Below, piece after piece: positions 48,501 through 57,505 of a DNA stretch of 64,000 bases. Source of the DNA: Pseudoalteromonas sp. XMcav2-N (lineage in GTDB: Bacteria; Pseudomonadota; Gammaproteobacteria; Enterobacterales; Alteromonadaceae); contig NZ_JAMXSF010000002.1 in NCBI RefSeq assembly GCF_024124545.1, positions 1 through 64,000 of the forward strand, given 5' to 3'. The first letter of the stretch is position 1. Every line of letters starts with the position of its first letter. The notes below the pieces were generated by a model that was not told the origin of the DNA, did not search any database, and was given only the letters and a program-made list of their open reading frames with translations. A program made the translations under genes and the position numbers.

Positions 48501-50009
48501 CGCGACGCATGTATTGCCTTGATAGACAGTCTCAGCACCAATAAGCTTTGTAACGAAGACAAAACGGGCCAGATCCTCCAGGGGTTATTCATATTCCGTC
48601 AGTCCGGAGGTAACCAGGACAGTGGCAACAAAGCCAAGTTTTCGGAGCTTTTACAAGAGATAAAAAGCCCTAACAAGCAACACAACGTGCTTAAGCATTT
48701 ATGTGAAAAGTTCTCCGATGAGCCTCACTACTACAGCCATTTTGGCAGGCATATAAACTATGATAACAGCCGAGATAGCAATGAAGCTATCCGCTATTTT
48801 GAGCGAGCCATAGAACTGGATTCAGAAAATGAAGTGCACTATCACGGCCTGGCCATGGTATACAGCAACTTAGTTATTGCCACTCTTGACGACATTTCGA
48901 GAAATCCGGAATCGCAACAAGGGCATCGTATTCGGGCTATTGAAGTCATTGAGCGGATTGAGAAGAATTATGAGCAATCTAAAAGCTTCTTTAAAAAAGC
49001 GTATGAATTTACCTGGAAATCTGAGCACGCACTGGTTTCTTATACCAAATTAATTGAAAGAACAGTGGATGCAATATACAGACAGAGTAAACCTGCTGAT
49101 ACCGCGCATGGCGAATATAAATATTGCGACTTCTTTAAACAAAATAACCAGGCTGCCAAGTGGTGCCGAGAAGCATTGGAAGAGCTGGAGTGGGCAATTT
49201 CAGAGCTAAAACAACTCCAGGCCGAAGGTGAAATGTCACACCATGCGGAGGAAAGAATTTCAAGAGTTCCCAAATATTATGATGACAAAGCAAGTCTGAT
49301 TGAGGGGCTATCAAGCCTGATTGCTTCACATGCGGATATCGACCATTCAAACACACGCAGACTGCTGGCCAGCACGTACTTCAAGATCCATGAAGAATCA
49401 GGTCTGACAACTCAGAAACTCAGCAAAGTTGTAGAATTAATGGAAAACAATATTGCTGGTAACAATGGGGATGACCGGGATATTAAGTATTGGTTTAGAG
49501 CATATCGCATGCTGCCTAACTTTTCATATCCGGAAGCCATAGATAAAATTGAGGCCTGGGAACAACTTAAAAGTTCTCTGCAGGCATCATACTACCTCTA
49601 TATTCTGCACTACTTTTTCTATCAACAGGGGGTAGGACCCAGCCAACAGAAGGCAAAAGATTATATTGAAAAGTGTAATAGAAACCTCTCCATATCAACG
49701 ACAAGTAAAAAGTCATTTGAATGGGAGTCGTCAGACAACACAAGAGTACTTCCGCTTGTAAACTCAAATGAGCTTGGCAAATGGGATGGCTTTTTTGAGC
49801 ATACAAAAAAACTCAGACGAGTCACAGGTATGATTCTTTCCGTTGAAAGCCATGTTAAAGGAACTATCCGCATTAATGGGTTCGAGGCATTTTTCGTACC
49901 TAAGAGCGAATTCACAACGGATGATGTCAACACGGAAGTCAGTTTCTATCTGGGTTTCAGTTTTGAAGGACTCAGGGCCTGGAAAGTAGAAAAGCAAAAA
50001 CGTTCATAA
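45588..50009 (+). CDS. Kinase-like / variant P-loop NTPase / TPR giant protein (STAND-like)
   Basis: This is a 1473-residue soluble protein. Residues 1-350 look like an aminoglycoside-phosphotransferase/protein-kinase fold: VIKYS (likely ATP Lys60), HGDLHGHN at 224-231 (catalytic Asp and Asn) and LIDFE (metal Asp248). Residues about 420-640 alternate strands and helices (LPWNLVLDFD, LPVNLVVIAD). Residues about 700-800 hold a P-loop-like PGSGGST (718-724) and a Walker-B-like VLVVVDGS (Asp769); the P-loop Lys is missing. A helical part and TPR-like repeat (EAIRYFERAIELDSEN near 1066) follow, and the last 65 residues are beta-rich, OB-like. The layout recalls STAND NTPases and SAMD9-like proteins, which sense and signal in immunity or cell death. 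The assignment is by motif only. The start is uncertain: no clear ribosome binding site, with Met at 45600 as alternative. It is AT-richer than the NRPS genes and stands alone. Confidence 0.75.
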   Translation: MVKQMEIEDNYKALHALIQEQCAAKEFHLKKKLSGKSGDSVYLCDIIIDNPSYSGFAVIKYSTNHPQYSKDEFAAHQLAAKTLPEFAEQHIPKLIKKVDGDNQSAFIMTIAGNGLSLTEELASLTHDIQSQIMCHISELLLEKWHTGSIAAECSAQTVLSNWLDYRIGEQSTLPKLLADLLDISAQEASFYFAGKSFTNPFFHAKTPGLPLGDIKLRPLEGYMHGDLHGHNCLYGGQDRGKQSAFLIDFEQFKEGVPLFFDHAYLEFSLLLNNHTELSIQEWTSVIDLLTDIEEKKISDTIDIDGEIYNRVRQIQRYRKSIRDWVTKHYSARFEDVYTQILLARVAAGLNFANKGRLADDDEQSNKMKVFAFLYAATNLNHLYKTKKVAIDEPQVIAQPVFATPIENNEVIEPLWKECDYFHRHKAKYLLIAGSKLNNLSAEHAELLTALPWNLVLDFDTERNGLLGKSEQYIKNNKPWKRYFPEQIDNTLETDILVWLSINGHELDVSSIYNGFKAWRRTVPNKLRVLSEELAKHTSVLPVNLVVIADKTESNKTDKIIEALDEYLGDKLKVVVLCDDDDEQQAYEELGSNLELDEFQCIQCPSQDFVKSISQYYTLPSQSDKVLIPSLSSHNNEFSKVEVPKELYALSSKCLTILHPGLVQDKTGIGQFRKGHKISWAELEQDLAIEMPQDSKIIKQASGALKKNSYEKFTIYHPPGSGGSTAIRKAAWRLKDDWPAVEVIKNSVNIHEYIEKIYNLTNLPVLVVVDGSVLNSTEKEKLVNELKVRGVIHLLLESERGSITPAKKHKAALAVPCPLELKDARLFCNYYTAISDPSRHVSLENLTNDENMAAYRQPFFYGFYAFEDEYGNIESFIENSTKDLPDDKKRLLLWVALISRYTQESLPKSFLNVMQGKEASSAFRIKNVFGSSAEPLFKEKNNSVSIIHPIIAQQLLFKLLGKHEPIAYPERLRDACIALIDSLSTNKLCNEDKTGQILQGLFIFRQSGGNQDSGNKAKFSELLQEIKSPNKQHNVLKHLCEKFSDEPHYYSHFGRHINYDNSRDSNEAIRYFERAIELDSENEVHYHGLAMVYSNLVIATLDDISRNPESQQGHRIRAIEVIERIEKNYEQSKSFFKKAYEFTWKSEHALVSYTKLIERTVDAIYRQSKPADTAHGEYKYCDFFKQNNQAAKWCREALEELEWAISELKQLQAEGEMSHHAEERISRVPKYYDDKASLIEGLSSLIASHADIDHSNTRRLLASTYFKIHEESGLTTQKLSKVVELMENNIAGNNGDDRDIKYWFRAYRMLPNFSYPEAIDKIEAWEQLKSSLQASYYLYILHYFFYQQGVGPSQQKAKDYIEKCNRNLSISTTSKKSFEWESSDNTRVLPLVNSNELGKWDGFFEHTKKLRRVTGMILSVESHVKGTIRINGFEAFFVPKSEFTTDDVNTEVSFYLGFSFEGLRAWKVEKQKRS

Positions 50010-50033
50010 CACGTTTTACGTAATATAGGCGTG

Positions 50034-50065
50034 GCTCCTGACATAGAGGTTCATGTGTCGGGAGC
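50034..50065. terminator. Hairpin between convergent genes
   Basis: GCTCCTGACA (50034-50043) and TGTCGGGAGC (50056-50065) pair over 10 bp with one wobble and a 12-nt loop, between the large NTPase gene and the convergent sensor kinase gene. No strong T-tract follows, so it is only a possible terminator. Confidence 0.4.
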
Positions 50066-50108
50066 ACGCTGCGTACTGCGTTTAGCAAAAACAACGGTTA
50101 GATATAGG

Positions 50109-51437
50109 CTAGCTGTAATAAGGAAAAAACAACCTGACCCGGGCGCCCGGACCATCCGGGTTATTATCCAGTTTAATACTGCCTCCGTGAGAAAACATGA
50201 TCTGCCGACACAGAGCCAGCCCTATACCACTGCCTTGTGCTTTCGTTGTGTAAAACGGCACAAACACATTTTCCGGATTTGAGATCCCAGTCCCGTTGTC
50301 GACCATCGTCAGGACCAGCTGACTCATTTGAGTGGAGGAGGAAAAGGTGATTTCGGGATGCTGATCCGACGGTACCGCTTCCAGCGCATTCTTGGTCAGG
50401 TTAAGTAAGATCTGTTCGAACTGTTGTTTATCGACCATCACAGTAGCAGACTCATCGACCGCAAACCGCCAATGGATCTCAGGATAAAGCGCTTCCAGTG
50501 TCTGGGTGACAAAACCCAACTTAAGTGGGGTCTTATTGGACTGGGGTAAGTGCGTCAGGCGAGTGTAGCCTTCGAGGAAAGTGCTGAGTGAGTCTGCCCG
50601 CTCGCTGATGATCCCCACCCCCTGACGCAGGCTTTGTGCAGACGGCAAATTATCTTGCTGAGCCAGGCGTTTGTTGAGCTGCTGGGCGATAGTACTGATC
50701 GGGGTCAGCGAATTGTTTACCTCGTGACTCAACACCCGCAGTAACCCCTGCCAGGCAGTGCGTTCTTTTTCCATTAGCAAGCGCTCGGCATTACTGATGA
50801 TTAAGAACTGATGGGTTTTGCCATCGCTGATAAATCGCTCTCGCAGCACCAGATACTCTCCACTGAGCCGGCCATCATCCAGTGTCACTATTTTGTCCTC
50901 ACAGGCCATCAGCTGCTGGCCCAGTGTACTGCTGGTGAGTTTCAGCGGATGCTCTGCACTGGGCTTATGCGTTAAGAGTACCGCCTGAGCAGGCTGATTG
51001 GCCATAATCACGCGCTCGTGCTCATCCAGCACCAACACCATGGCATCCATTTGATCGATAAATTTATCCAAGAGCAGGCGGGACTCCACCGCCATGGCTT
51101 TATGATGACTCAGACTCTCTGCCAGCAGATTCACCTGGCTCAGCAACTCAGACATTGCCCTGTCACCACTAACCCGACCTCGTAACGAATAGTCGCCAAC
51201 GGTCATCGCCTCTATCAGATTTGTCAGGGTTCTGAGTTGATGCGCCAGTAAGACTTTACTCGCCACGACCAGATAGCAAAACAGCAAGCCAAATACAGTG
51301 GCAATAAACACCACTAAGTAACTATTCCAGCCCGCCATATGCAAACCCGTAATCATCAGCAGATAACACGGCAGACACACCGCAATGATCAGGCGTTGCA
51401 GGCGGGTCAGTCCAAACCTGGGTTCTTCAGGCACCAT
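50109..51437 (-). CDS. NtrY-like sensor histidine kinase
   Basis: The 442-residue kinase has two membrane helices within the first 65 residues with almost no periplasmic loop, a HAMP-like linker, a PAS-like region (about 115-210) and a histidine-kinase core: phospho-acceptor SHEVNNSLTPI, N box NLTKNALEAV, G1 DNGTGI, G2 GSGIGLAL. The HEVNNSLTP form is typical of the NtrY/NtrB side of the family, which partners sigma-54 activators. The absence of a large sensor loop suggests it senses membrane or cytosolic cues. Its ATG shares one base with the stop of the upstream response regulator gene (TAATG), so the two are translationally coupled. Confidence 0.93.
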   Translation of the reverse strand: MVPEEPRFGLTRLQRLIIAVCLPCYLLMITGLHMAGWNSYLVVFIATVFGLLFCYLVVASKVLLAHQLRTLTNLIEAMTVGDYSLRGRVSGDRAMSELLSQVNLLAESLSHHKAMAVESRLLLDKFIDQMDAMVLVLDEHERVIMANQPAQAVLLTHKPSAEHPLKLTSSTLGQQLMACEDKIVTLDDGRLSGEYLVLRERFISDGKTHQFLIISNAERLLMEKERTAWQGLLRVLSHEVNNSLTPISTIAQQLNKRLAQQDNLPSAQSLRQGVGIISERADSLSTFLEGYTRLTHLPQSNKTPLKLGFVTQTLEALYPEIHWRFAVDESATVMVDKQQFEQILLNLTKNALEAVPSDQHPEITFSSSTQMSQLVLTMVDNGTGISNPENVFVPFYTTKAQGSGIGLALCRQIMFSHGGSIKLDNNPDGPGARVRLFFPYYS

Positions 51438-52822
51438 TACTCTGCCACCCCAAACTTTGCCAGTCGACGGTAATATCCACTGCGACTCAGCCCAAGTGAA
51501 CGGGCCGTTTCACTGGCATTACCTTTATGATGGCGCAGTCGCTGGCGCAGCACGGCTTGTTCGATTTCATCCAGCGTCAGGTCTGGGTTATCAATATTTT
51601 GCACCTGCTCTTCAGCTGTCGCAACAATTGCCAGATCTTCGGGCATAATCAAGGCAGAATTGCAGACAAACAAGGCTCTTTCCAGCACATGACGCAGCTC
51701 CCGAATATTGCCGGGCCAGTCATAATTGTGCAGTGCGACTGCCGCTTCCTCACTCAGTGTTGGCTCAGGTTTATTGTATTTAGCCGCAAACTGCGCCAAA
51801 AAGTAGTCGCTCAGCGGTGCGATATCTTCCGCTCTTTCTCTGAGAGATGGCACTCTGAGTTCAACGGTATTGAGCCGGTAGTACAGATCCTGACGAAACG
51901 TCCCCGCCTGAATATGCGCAGGTAAATCGCCATTGGTGGCTGAGATCAGGCGCACATCAGCAACCTGAGACTGGCTGCTGCCAACGGCCTCAAACTTACG
52001 CTCCTCCAGCACACTCAGTAGTTTGGCCTGCTGTGACAGCGGTATATTGGCTATCTCATCGAGAAACAAGGTGCCATGACGGGCCATTTCGAAACGCCCT
52101 GCCCGCGCAGCCTTAGCATCGGTGAACGCCCCTTTGACATGGCCAAACATCTCGCTTTCAAACAGGCTTTCAACAATCGCGCCCATATTTGCCGTGACAA
52201 AAGCCTGTTCAGCCCGCGCAGAGCATCGATGCACATAGGCCGCCAGCATGCTTTTTCCGGTACCATTATCGCCTGTGAGCAAGATGTTCATATCGCTTTG
52301 CGCCAGCTGCTCAAGCTGTGTCAGAAGCTGTTGCATCGCCTGAGAGTGCGCCACGATTTCATCGCGAGCTTGCGGATGAGCCGCCTGTTGCAACAGGCGG
52401 TTTTGTTGTTTAAGACGCTCATTCAGCCCTTGCGACTGCGCCAGTGTGATATGTGTTTCCAGTGTATGTAGCAAACGTTCATTGTCCCAGGGCTTTTGCA
52501 CAAAATCCTGAGCACCACTGCGCATCGCATCCACCGCCAGTTCTATGGTCGCCCAACCGGTCATCATGACAATCGGCAGCCGACTATCCAGCTCTCTGAG
52601 CTCAGAGATTAAAGCCAGTCCCTCCTGGCCTGAAGTCGTATCCTTACCAAAATTCATGTCCAGCAAAGCGCAGTCAAACGACTGCACTTTGACTTTCTCT
52701 AATGCGGCCTGAGCAGTGGTGACACAGCTCACCTCGTACCCTTCGTCCTGCAACAAAAAAGATAAGCCCGCAATGACGTTCATATCATCATCGGCCACCA
52801 AAATATGCCGTTTTATGCTCAT
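51437..52822 (-). CDS. Sigma-54-dependent response regulator (NtrC family)
   Basis: This 461-residue activator has a receiver domain (acidic D11-D13, phospho-acceptor D55 in CALLDMNFG), an AAA+ domain (Walker A GDNGTGKS, Walker B LFLDEIANI) and a C-terminal Fis-type helix-turn-helix (ASETARSLGLSRSGYYRRL). The loop that contacts sigma-54 reads GAFTDA in place of the common GAFTGA, a variant known in some active members. It lies 32 bp after the permease gene and overlaps the kinase gene by one base. The operon's own upstream region has a sigma-54 promoter, so this protein is the natural candidate to activate it in response to its partner kinase. Confidence 0.94.
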   Translation of the reverse strand: MSIKRHILVADDDMNVIAGLSFLLQDEGYEVSCVTTAQAALEKVKVQSFDCALLDMNFGKDTTSGQEGLALISELRELDSRLPIVMMTGWATIELAVDAMRSGAQDFVQKPWDNERLLHTLETHITLAQSQGLNERLKQQNRLLQQAAHPQARDEIVAHSQAMQQLLTQLEQLAQSDMNILLTGDNGTGKSMLAAYVHRCSARAEQAFVTANMGAIVESLFESEMFGHVKGAFTDAKAARAGRFEMARHGTLFLDEIANIPLSQQAKLLSVLEERKFEAVGSSQSQVADVRLISATNGDLPAHIQAGTFRQDLYYRLNTVELRVPSLRERAEDIAPLSDYFLAQFAAKYNKPEPTLSEEAAVALHNYDWPGNIRELRHVLERALFVCNSALIMPEDLAIVATAEEQVQNIDNPDLTLDEIEQAVLRQRLRHHKGNASETARSLGLSRSGYYRRLAKFGVAE

Positions 52823-52854
52823 GCCGTATTTATACTTCCTTCATTTTAAAGCCG

Positions 52855-55281
52855 CTATTCATAACGCAGCGCTGAACTCGGTTCAAGTTTTATCGCCCTG
52901 CTGATGGGCATATAAACTGCCAACAGCACCACCAAAGTCAATGCAATGCTCACTAAACAAGCCATCACAAAATAGGCGCTGACCGGAAACAGGCCTTCAG
53001 TGAAACTCTGAAACCCCATTGCAATCACGCTAAACAGGAGCAACGCCAGCCCCAGGCCAATCAACAATTGCGTCGCTCCCTGGCGCATAAACAGCGCAAT
53101 GATAGTGCAATCACGAGCCCCCACAGCCCGGCGAATGCCGATTTCATGCGTTCGTTGTGCCACCGCATTGGCTGTCAGACCATAGATGCCAATCACCGCC
53201 AGTGCCAGTGCAAAAGCGCCCGTTGCGAAGGTCAGGTGAGAAATAAACCTCATTGACTCACGCATCTTGTCACGATTTTTAATCGCTGGCATCACGGTTT
53301 GTGTCACGTCCAGGTTAGGCGCCGTGTTATACATGGCACGGTAGAAAATCTCCTCCGCATTCGTGGTGCCAGGCAAGATACGATAGGAAAGCTTTTGAAG
53401 CGTTTGCACAAACTGGCTACCACTGAGATATATTTCATCGGCTGAATCCAGCCTGCCGAACAGAGATTTCGGATTCATCAGGTTCGACACCACACCGACA
53501 ACGTACACCTGTTCACGGTTCCCTTCGATCTCCATCACAAAATGTTGCTCCAGTGCCGATTCTCCTGGCCAGTATCTTTGGGCCATTGAGTCACTGATGA
53601 TCACGACCTTACGTTTGTCCGCCGTGTCGGCCCGGTTAAACAATCGCCCTTCAAGCAAGCGGACCCCAGTAGTCTGGAAATCACCAATCATCGAGATGGT
53701 ATCTATCTCAGTGCCTGTTTGCGCTTGGTCAAATTCCTGATCCGAAAAATGTACCTTTCTTGGCCCCAGCCACTGCGCAACCGATACATGAGTGACGGCA
53801 CTGTGATTTTGCACTTCGTCCATTAATGCATAGGTCAGATTCAGACGTTGCTGCGCGCTTGGATAGGTCCGTTCAGGCGTGCTATAGCGAGTGCTCATCA
53901 CATTCTGATAGTCATCGCCCAAATCAATATTAACAAACTTGTTGGCGATCAGCGCCGATACAGAGCCTATTAGCATCAGCAGTGCCACCAAAAACACTTG
54001 TGTGGTTACTAAAATTCGCGATAAACGGCCTGCTTTTCGGCTTTGCGCCCCCCGTGTTCCGTCTCTGAGTGTGGCATTGATATCTTGTCGGGTGCTGCGC
54101 CAGGCCGGTAAAAAAACAGCCATAAACAAAGTACCCAGCATATAAACCAGTGCCATCATCAGGGTTGCACCATCCAGGCCATAACGCCACCAGAATAGTC
54201 CGGCGCCAGGTAACCAGGAGCGCAGCCCCACATTGACATAATCCAGTAAGGCACCGACCAGACAAACGCTTAAGAAAGTGCCCAGCACAGTGATCAAAAT
54301 ACCTTCCCACATCAGCTGGCTGATCAAGCGCCCGGAACTGGCTCCCAGTGCATTTCGGATGGCGGTTTCTTTTTGTTTTTCCAGTATTCTGGCCAACAGC
54401 AGATTGCCGACATTAATACAGGCCAATAGCAATACCACCCAGGAGATCGCGCTCAGAAATAAAAACACCGTTGCGCCTTCGCCTCCGGTCTGAGCCATTT
54501 GAAAAGTCAGAATACGCGCCTGCTTTTGTACAGCTTCCATGCCATAGCTTTGCTGATTTTGCAGCTGTAAAGAGCGCAGCACCTGAGTGATTTCACGCTC
54601 GGCGTGTGCAACCTCTACGTCCTCTTTTAGTCGGATATAGACGTTGAACTGCTCACTGATCGGAGCCTGCACATCAAAGATGTTATCCTGCAAAGGTAAC
54701 CAGATACGGGCAATATGCGGAAAACGGTAGCCTTGTGGCATAATTCCGACAACTTCCGTTTGTACGCCGTTTAGCTCAATAGCCCGGCCAAGCAACTGAG
54801 GATCGCGATTAAACTCATCTGCCCACATTTCTTCGCTGATCACAGCCACAGCCGGGGCGCCGGGCAGGCTATCCAGGGCAGTAAAGGTCCGTCCGGCCAA
54901 TGGTTTAGTTCGGCTGAATTCAAACATACCAGCCTGAACAGCAGCGCCGAAAAAGTTTCGCCCGGCCTCCCCTTTACTCATTCGCACATCCTGATCGCGG
55001 TAAACCCCAAGTTCCGAGAAGACCGACACGCCCTGTTTGACGGCCATAAATTCGTTGGCAGTGAGCATGTCGAACTCACCGTCGTTATACACAGCAAGGC
55101 GCTGCGCAGTTTCGCCTTCTGGCAAAGGCAACGGCTTGTAGATAGTGGTATACAAAAATGAGAACGTGAACAGTGCTATCGACAAACCGCCCAATAATAC
55201 CCCGAGCGTCATAACGGTAAATTTCGGCGACTTATAAAGCTGTCGCAACGCGTATTTTAGATCCAGCATCATGGCCATCAT
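52855..55281 (-). CDS. MacB-like ABC transporter permease, duplicated FtsX domains
   Basis: The 808-residue permease has an N-terminal helix (about 20-45), a large periplasmic domain (about 50-270), three helices with the FtsX-type region (about 275-390), a further helix and second periplasmic part (about 420-660) and a final three-helix FtsX region (about 670-800, with RTHEIGIRRAVGA). It lacks its own ATPase and uses the product of the gene before it. This two-fold layout is common in large MacB-like permeases for peptides, antibiotics or lipoproteins. ATG at 55281 overlaps the ATPase stop (ATGA) and has GGAG 6 nt upstream. Confidence 0.9.
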   Translation of the reverse strand: MMAMMLDLKYALRQLYKSPKFTVMTLGVLLGGLSIALFTFSFLYTTIYKPLPLPEGETAQRLAVYNDGEFDMLTANEFMAVKQGVSVFSELGVYRDQDVRMSKGEAGRNFFGAAVQAGMFEFSRTKPLAGRTFTALDSLPGAPAVAVISEEMWADEFNRDPQLLGRAIELNGVQTEVVGIMPQGYRFPHIARIWLPLQDNIFDVQAPISEQFNVYIRLKEDVEVAHAEREITQVLRSLQLQNQQSYGMEAVQKQARILTFQMAQTGGEGATVFLFLSAISWVVLLLACINVGNLLLARILEKQKETAIRNALGASSGRLISQLMWEGILITVLGTFLSVCLVGALLDYVNVGLRSWLPGAGLFWWRYGLDGATLMMALVYMLGTLFMAVFLPAWRSTRQDINATLRDGTRGAQSRKAGRLSRILVTTQVFLVALLMLIGSVSALIANKFVNIDLGDDYQNVMSTRYSTPERTYPSAQQRLNLTYALMDEVQNHSAVTHVSVAQWLGPRKVHFSDQEFDQAQTGTEIDTISMIGDFQTTGVRLLEGRLFNRADTADKRKVVIISDSMAQRYWPGESALEQHFVMEIEGNREQVYVVGVVSNLMNPKSLFGRLDSADEIYLSGSQFVQTLQKLSYRILPGTTNAEEIFYRAMYNTAPNLDVTQTVMPAIKNRDKMRESMRFISHLTFATGAFALALAVIGIYGLTANAVAQRTHEIGIRRAVGARDCTIIALFMRQGATQLLIGLGLALLLFSVIAMGFQSFTEGLFPVSAYFVMACLVSIALTLVVLLAVYMPISRAIKLEPSSALRYE

Positions 55282-56015
55282 AATGCCTCCAGATCGGCGG
55301 TGACCTGAGTTGTCGGGCGTGGCGCTTGTGTATTGCGGATGTCGCCGACCAGACGACCATCGAACATTTCGAGGCTACGACCGGCACGCTGCGCCGAAGC
55401 AGGGTCGTGCGTAACCATACAAATGGTGGCGCCTTCACTGTGTAACTTGTCAAACAGCGTTAGTACCGCCGTTGCATTCTTTGAATCCAGGTTCCCCGTC
55501 GGCTCATCGGCCAGAATTATGGCTGGATCATTCACCAGGGCTCTGGCAACGGCAACACGCTGCTGCTGACCGCCCGAAAGCTGTGACGGGAAATGTGCAG
55601 TACGATGACCCATCTCGACTTTCTGCAACACTTCCTGTGCTTTTGCCTGCATCACTTTGCGACTGATACCAGATTGATAGCTCAGTGGCAGCATCACGTT
55701 CTCTTCTACCGTCAGATCTGAAATCAGATTAAACGACTGAAAGACAAAGCCAATTTGCTTACTGCGAATGGCTGCGCGCTGATCGCGAGAGAGCGCAGAC
55801 ACATCTTGGTCGCCCAGCATATAGCGCCCCTTTGTGGGCGAATCGAGTAAACCCAGTAAGGAGAGCAGGGTTGACTTGCCGCACCCGGACTGGCCCGTCA
55901 GTGAGATATACTCGCCCTTGTTGATACTCAGATTAATGCCATGCAGTGCCTGGGTCTCAATTTCGTCGGTGTAAAAGCTTTTTGTTATATTTTCTAATGT
56001 TATGAGTGCGCTCAT
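55278..56015 (-). CDS. MacB-like ABC transporter ATPase
   Basis: I place the start at 56015 (MSALITLENITKSF), which has a GGAG site 7 nt upstream, rather than at 56048; this gives 245 residues. Motifs are all present: Walker A GQSGCGKST, Q-loop FVFQSFN, signature LSGGQQQRVAVARA, Walker B IILADEPTGNLD and switch His VTHD. The sequence is of the LolD/MacB type that works with FtsX-like permeases in mechanotransmission. Its stop overlaps the permease start by 4 nt, so the two subunits are translated together. Confidence 0.94.
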   Translation of the reverse strand: MSALITLENITKSFYTDEIETQALHGINLSINKGEYISLTGQSGCGKSTLLSLLGLLDSPTKGRYMLGDQDVSALSRDQRAAIRSKQIGFVFQSFNLISDLTVEENVMLPLSYQSGISRKVMQAKAQEVLQKVEMGHRTAHFPSQLSGGQQQRVAVARALVNDPAIILADEPTGNLDSKNATAVLTLFDKLHSEGATICMVTHDPASAQRAGRSLEMFDGRLVGDIRNTQAPRPTTQVTADLEAL

Positions 56016-56127
56016 GAATGACTCCGTTTCAGAGCCAACAGGGTGCAATAAACACCTGCTGTTGGCAAGGTTAAGGCGTAATACCTGTCGTTATTGATAA
56101 CGACTTTGAGTATGTGATACCGCGTGT

Positions 56128-57384
56128 TTAATTCAGTTTGATTTCGGCATGATCCTGCCAGTCACTGCTGTCGGAAATAATGATTTCATCGCCGGCTTTG
56201 AGCCCAGAGACAATCTGTACCTGATTGACTGAAACCTTGCCCAGCGCCACCACCGTTTTATGTGCAAAGCGACCAGCCTGATCGAGCTTGTAGAGTTGTA
56301 TCTGGCTGGATTTTGGCGCATAAGTTGGACGCCGGACGTATAAAGCATTGCTGAGATGACTCACCTGGATCTGTGCATCGACAGTCAGCTCAGGGCGCGC
56401 ATCCGCAGGCAAATCACGCGGCAAAGCAACATCAACCTGGACCATACCATCCACCACGGCCGGATCGATGCGTGTTACCGTACCGGCTATTTCATTGTTG
56501 CGGGTATCCAGCATGACAGACTGGCCAGTCTCTATGTCCTGAACTCTGACTTCGGGCACTTGCAGCTCGGCATACAAATTCTGTTGCGAAGCTATCAGTG
56601 CGATACTGCCGCCCAGACTGACTTGCTCGCCCAACTCCAGCGAAATTTGCTGCACGACACCGGCTTTGTCGGCGTGCACCAGCAGTGCATCAACCTGCTC
56701 CTGCATCCGTCTGAGGTTGTTCTCCAGCAGACCAAACCGAGCAGTTTGTGCCGCCTTAGTTGCTTCAATTTCAGCACGCATTTTGTGCGCCTTTTGCTTT
56801 GCTGCCTGCCACTTTTGCTGTTCGCGCTTTACCGCCAGCTGACTTTTCTGATAATCAAGCTGCGACACAGTGGCATTCCCTTGCTCTATCAGCAGCGTTT
56901 CGGCATCCAGTTTTAGCTTTTCAGCCTGATAGCCCAGATCGGCTGATACCACCTGATTGTCGAGCCCCACCAGTTGCGATTCCAGCGCCACTATTTTTGC
57001 ATTGTTTTCGGCTTTCGCCGCAGCCAATTCCCAGCGGGCCTGGTCAAGCTCCCGCTGTAACTGCGGGTTAGACAATTTAAGCAGCAGCTGCCCCACCTGG
57101 ACCTCGGCACCGGCTTTAACCAGCACCTGCTCTACCCGACCCGACACCTGCGCCGCCACCCAACGGATCTCGGCAGGCTTTAGTACACCAGTGGCCCTAA
57201 TATTGACCTGAAAGTCGCCCTGCTCCACCCTGGCCGTCACCACAGTTTCCCGGTCAACAAAATACGACGCATCGCCACTAAACTGTCGTATTCCGTAATA
57301 ACCCAACGCCAGCGCCAACACCGGCAGTAAATAACCCAACTTTTTCCAACGTGCAGGCTGTTTAAGATCTCTTTGTATGTCCAT
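56128..57384 (-). CDS. MacA-like periplasmic adaptor (membrane fusion protein)
   Basis: The 418-residue protein has one N-terminal membrane helix (about 17-36), a lipoyl-type half (about 60-105), a long alpha-helical hairpin (about 105-235, coiled-coil-like), the second lipoyl/beta-barrel part and a membrane-proximal domain. This is the normal adaptor architecture that links an inner-membrane pump to an outer-membrane channel of the TolC type. No TolC-like gene is nearby. It is the first gene of the efflux/two-component operon; AGAGG precedes the ATG. The sigma-54 promoter lies about 40-55 bp upstream. Confidence 0.92.
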   Translation of the reverse strand: MDIQRDLKQPARWKKLGYLLPVLALALGYYGIRQFSGDASYFVDRETVVTARVEQGDFQVNIRATGVLKPAEIRWVAAQVSGRVEQVLVKAGAEVQVGQLLLKLSNPQLQRELDQARWELAAAKAENNAKIVALESQLVGLDNQVVSADLGYQAEKLKLDAETLLIEQGNATVSQLDYQKSQLAVKREQQKWQAAKQKAHKMRAEIEATKAAQTARFGLLENNLRRMQEQVDALLVHADKAGVVQQISLELGEQVSLGGSIALIASQQNLYAELQVPEVRVQDIETGQSVMLDTRNNEIAGTVTRIDPAVVDGMVQVDVALPRDLPADARPELTVDAQIQVSHLSNALYVRRPTYAPKSSQIQLYKLDQAGRFAHKTVVALGKVSVNQVQIVSGLKAGDEIIISDSSDWQDHAEIKLN

Positions 57385-57421
57385 TTTGCCTCTGTGCTTC
57401 GAAATGTGTTTGCTACAGAGA

Positions 57422-57438
57422 TTACAAGCTACGTGCCA
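57422..57438 (-). promoter_or_regulatory. Sigma-54 promoter of the efflux/two-component operon
   Basis: On the minus strand the site reads TGGCACG-TAGC-TTGTA, which differs from the sigma-54 consensus TGGCACG-N4-TTGCA at one core base and has exact -24/-12 spacing. Transcription would start near 57412, about 28 bp before the adaptor ATG at 57384. The same operon encodes a sigma-54 activator. Confidence 0.75.
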
Positions 57439-57505
57439 GAATAAAACACCATTTAAGATGTTGTTTTATAATAGCTTTTAATTTTCATCACTCAGAACAA
57501 ACAAA

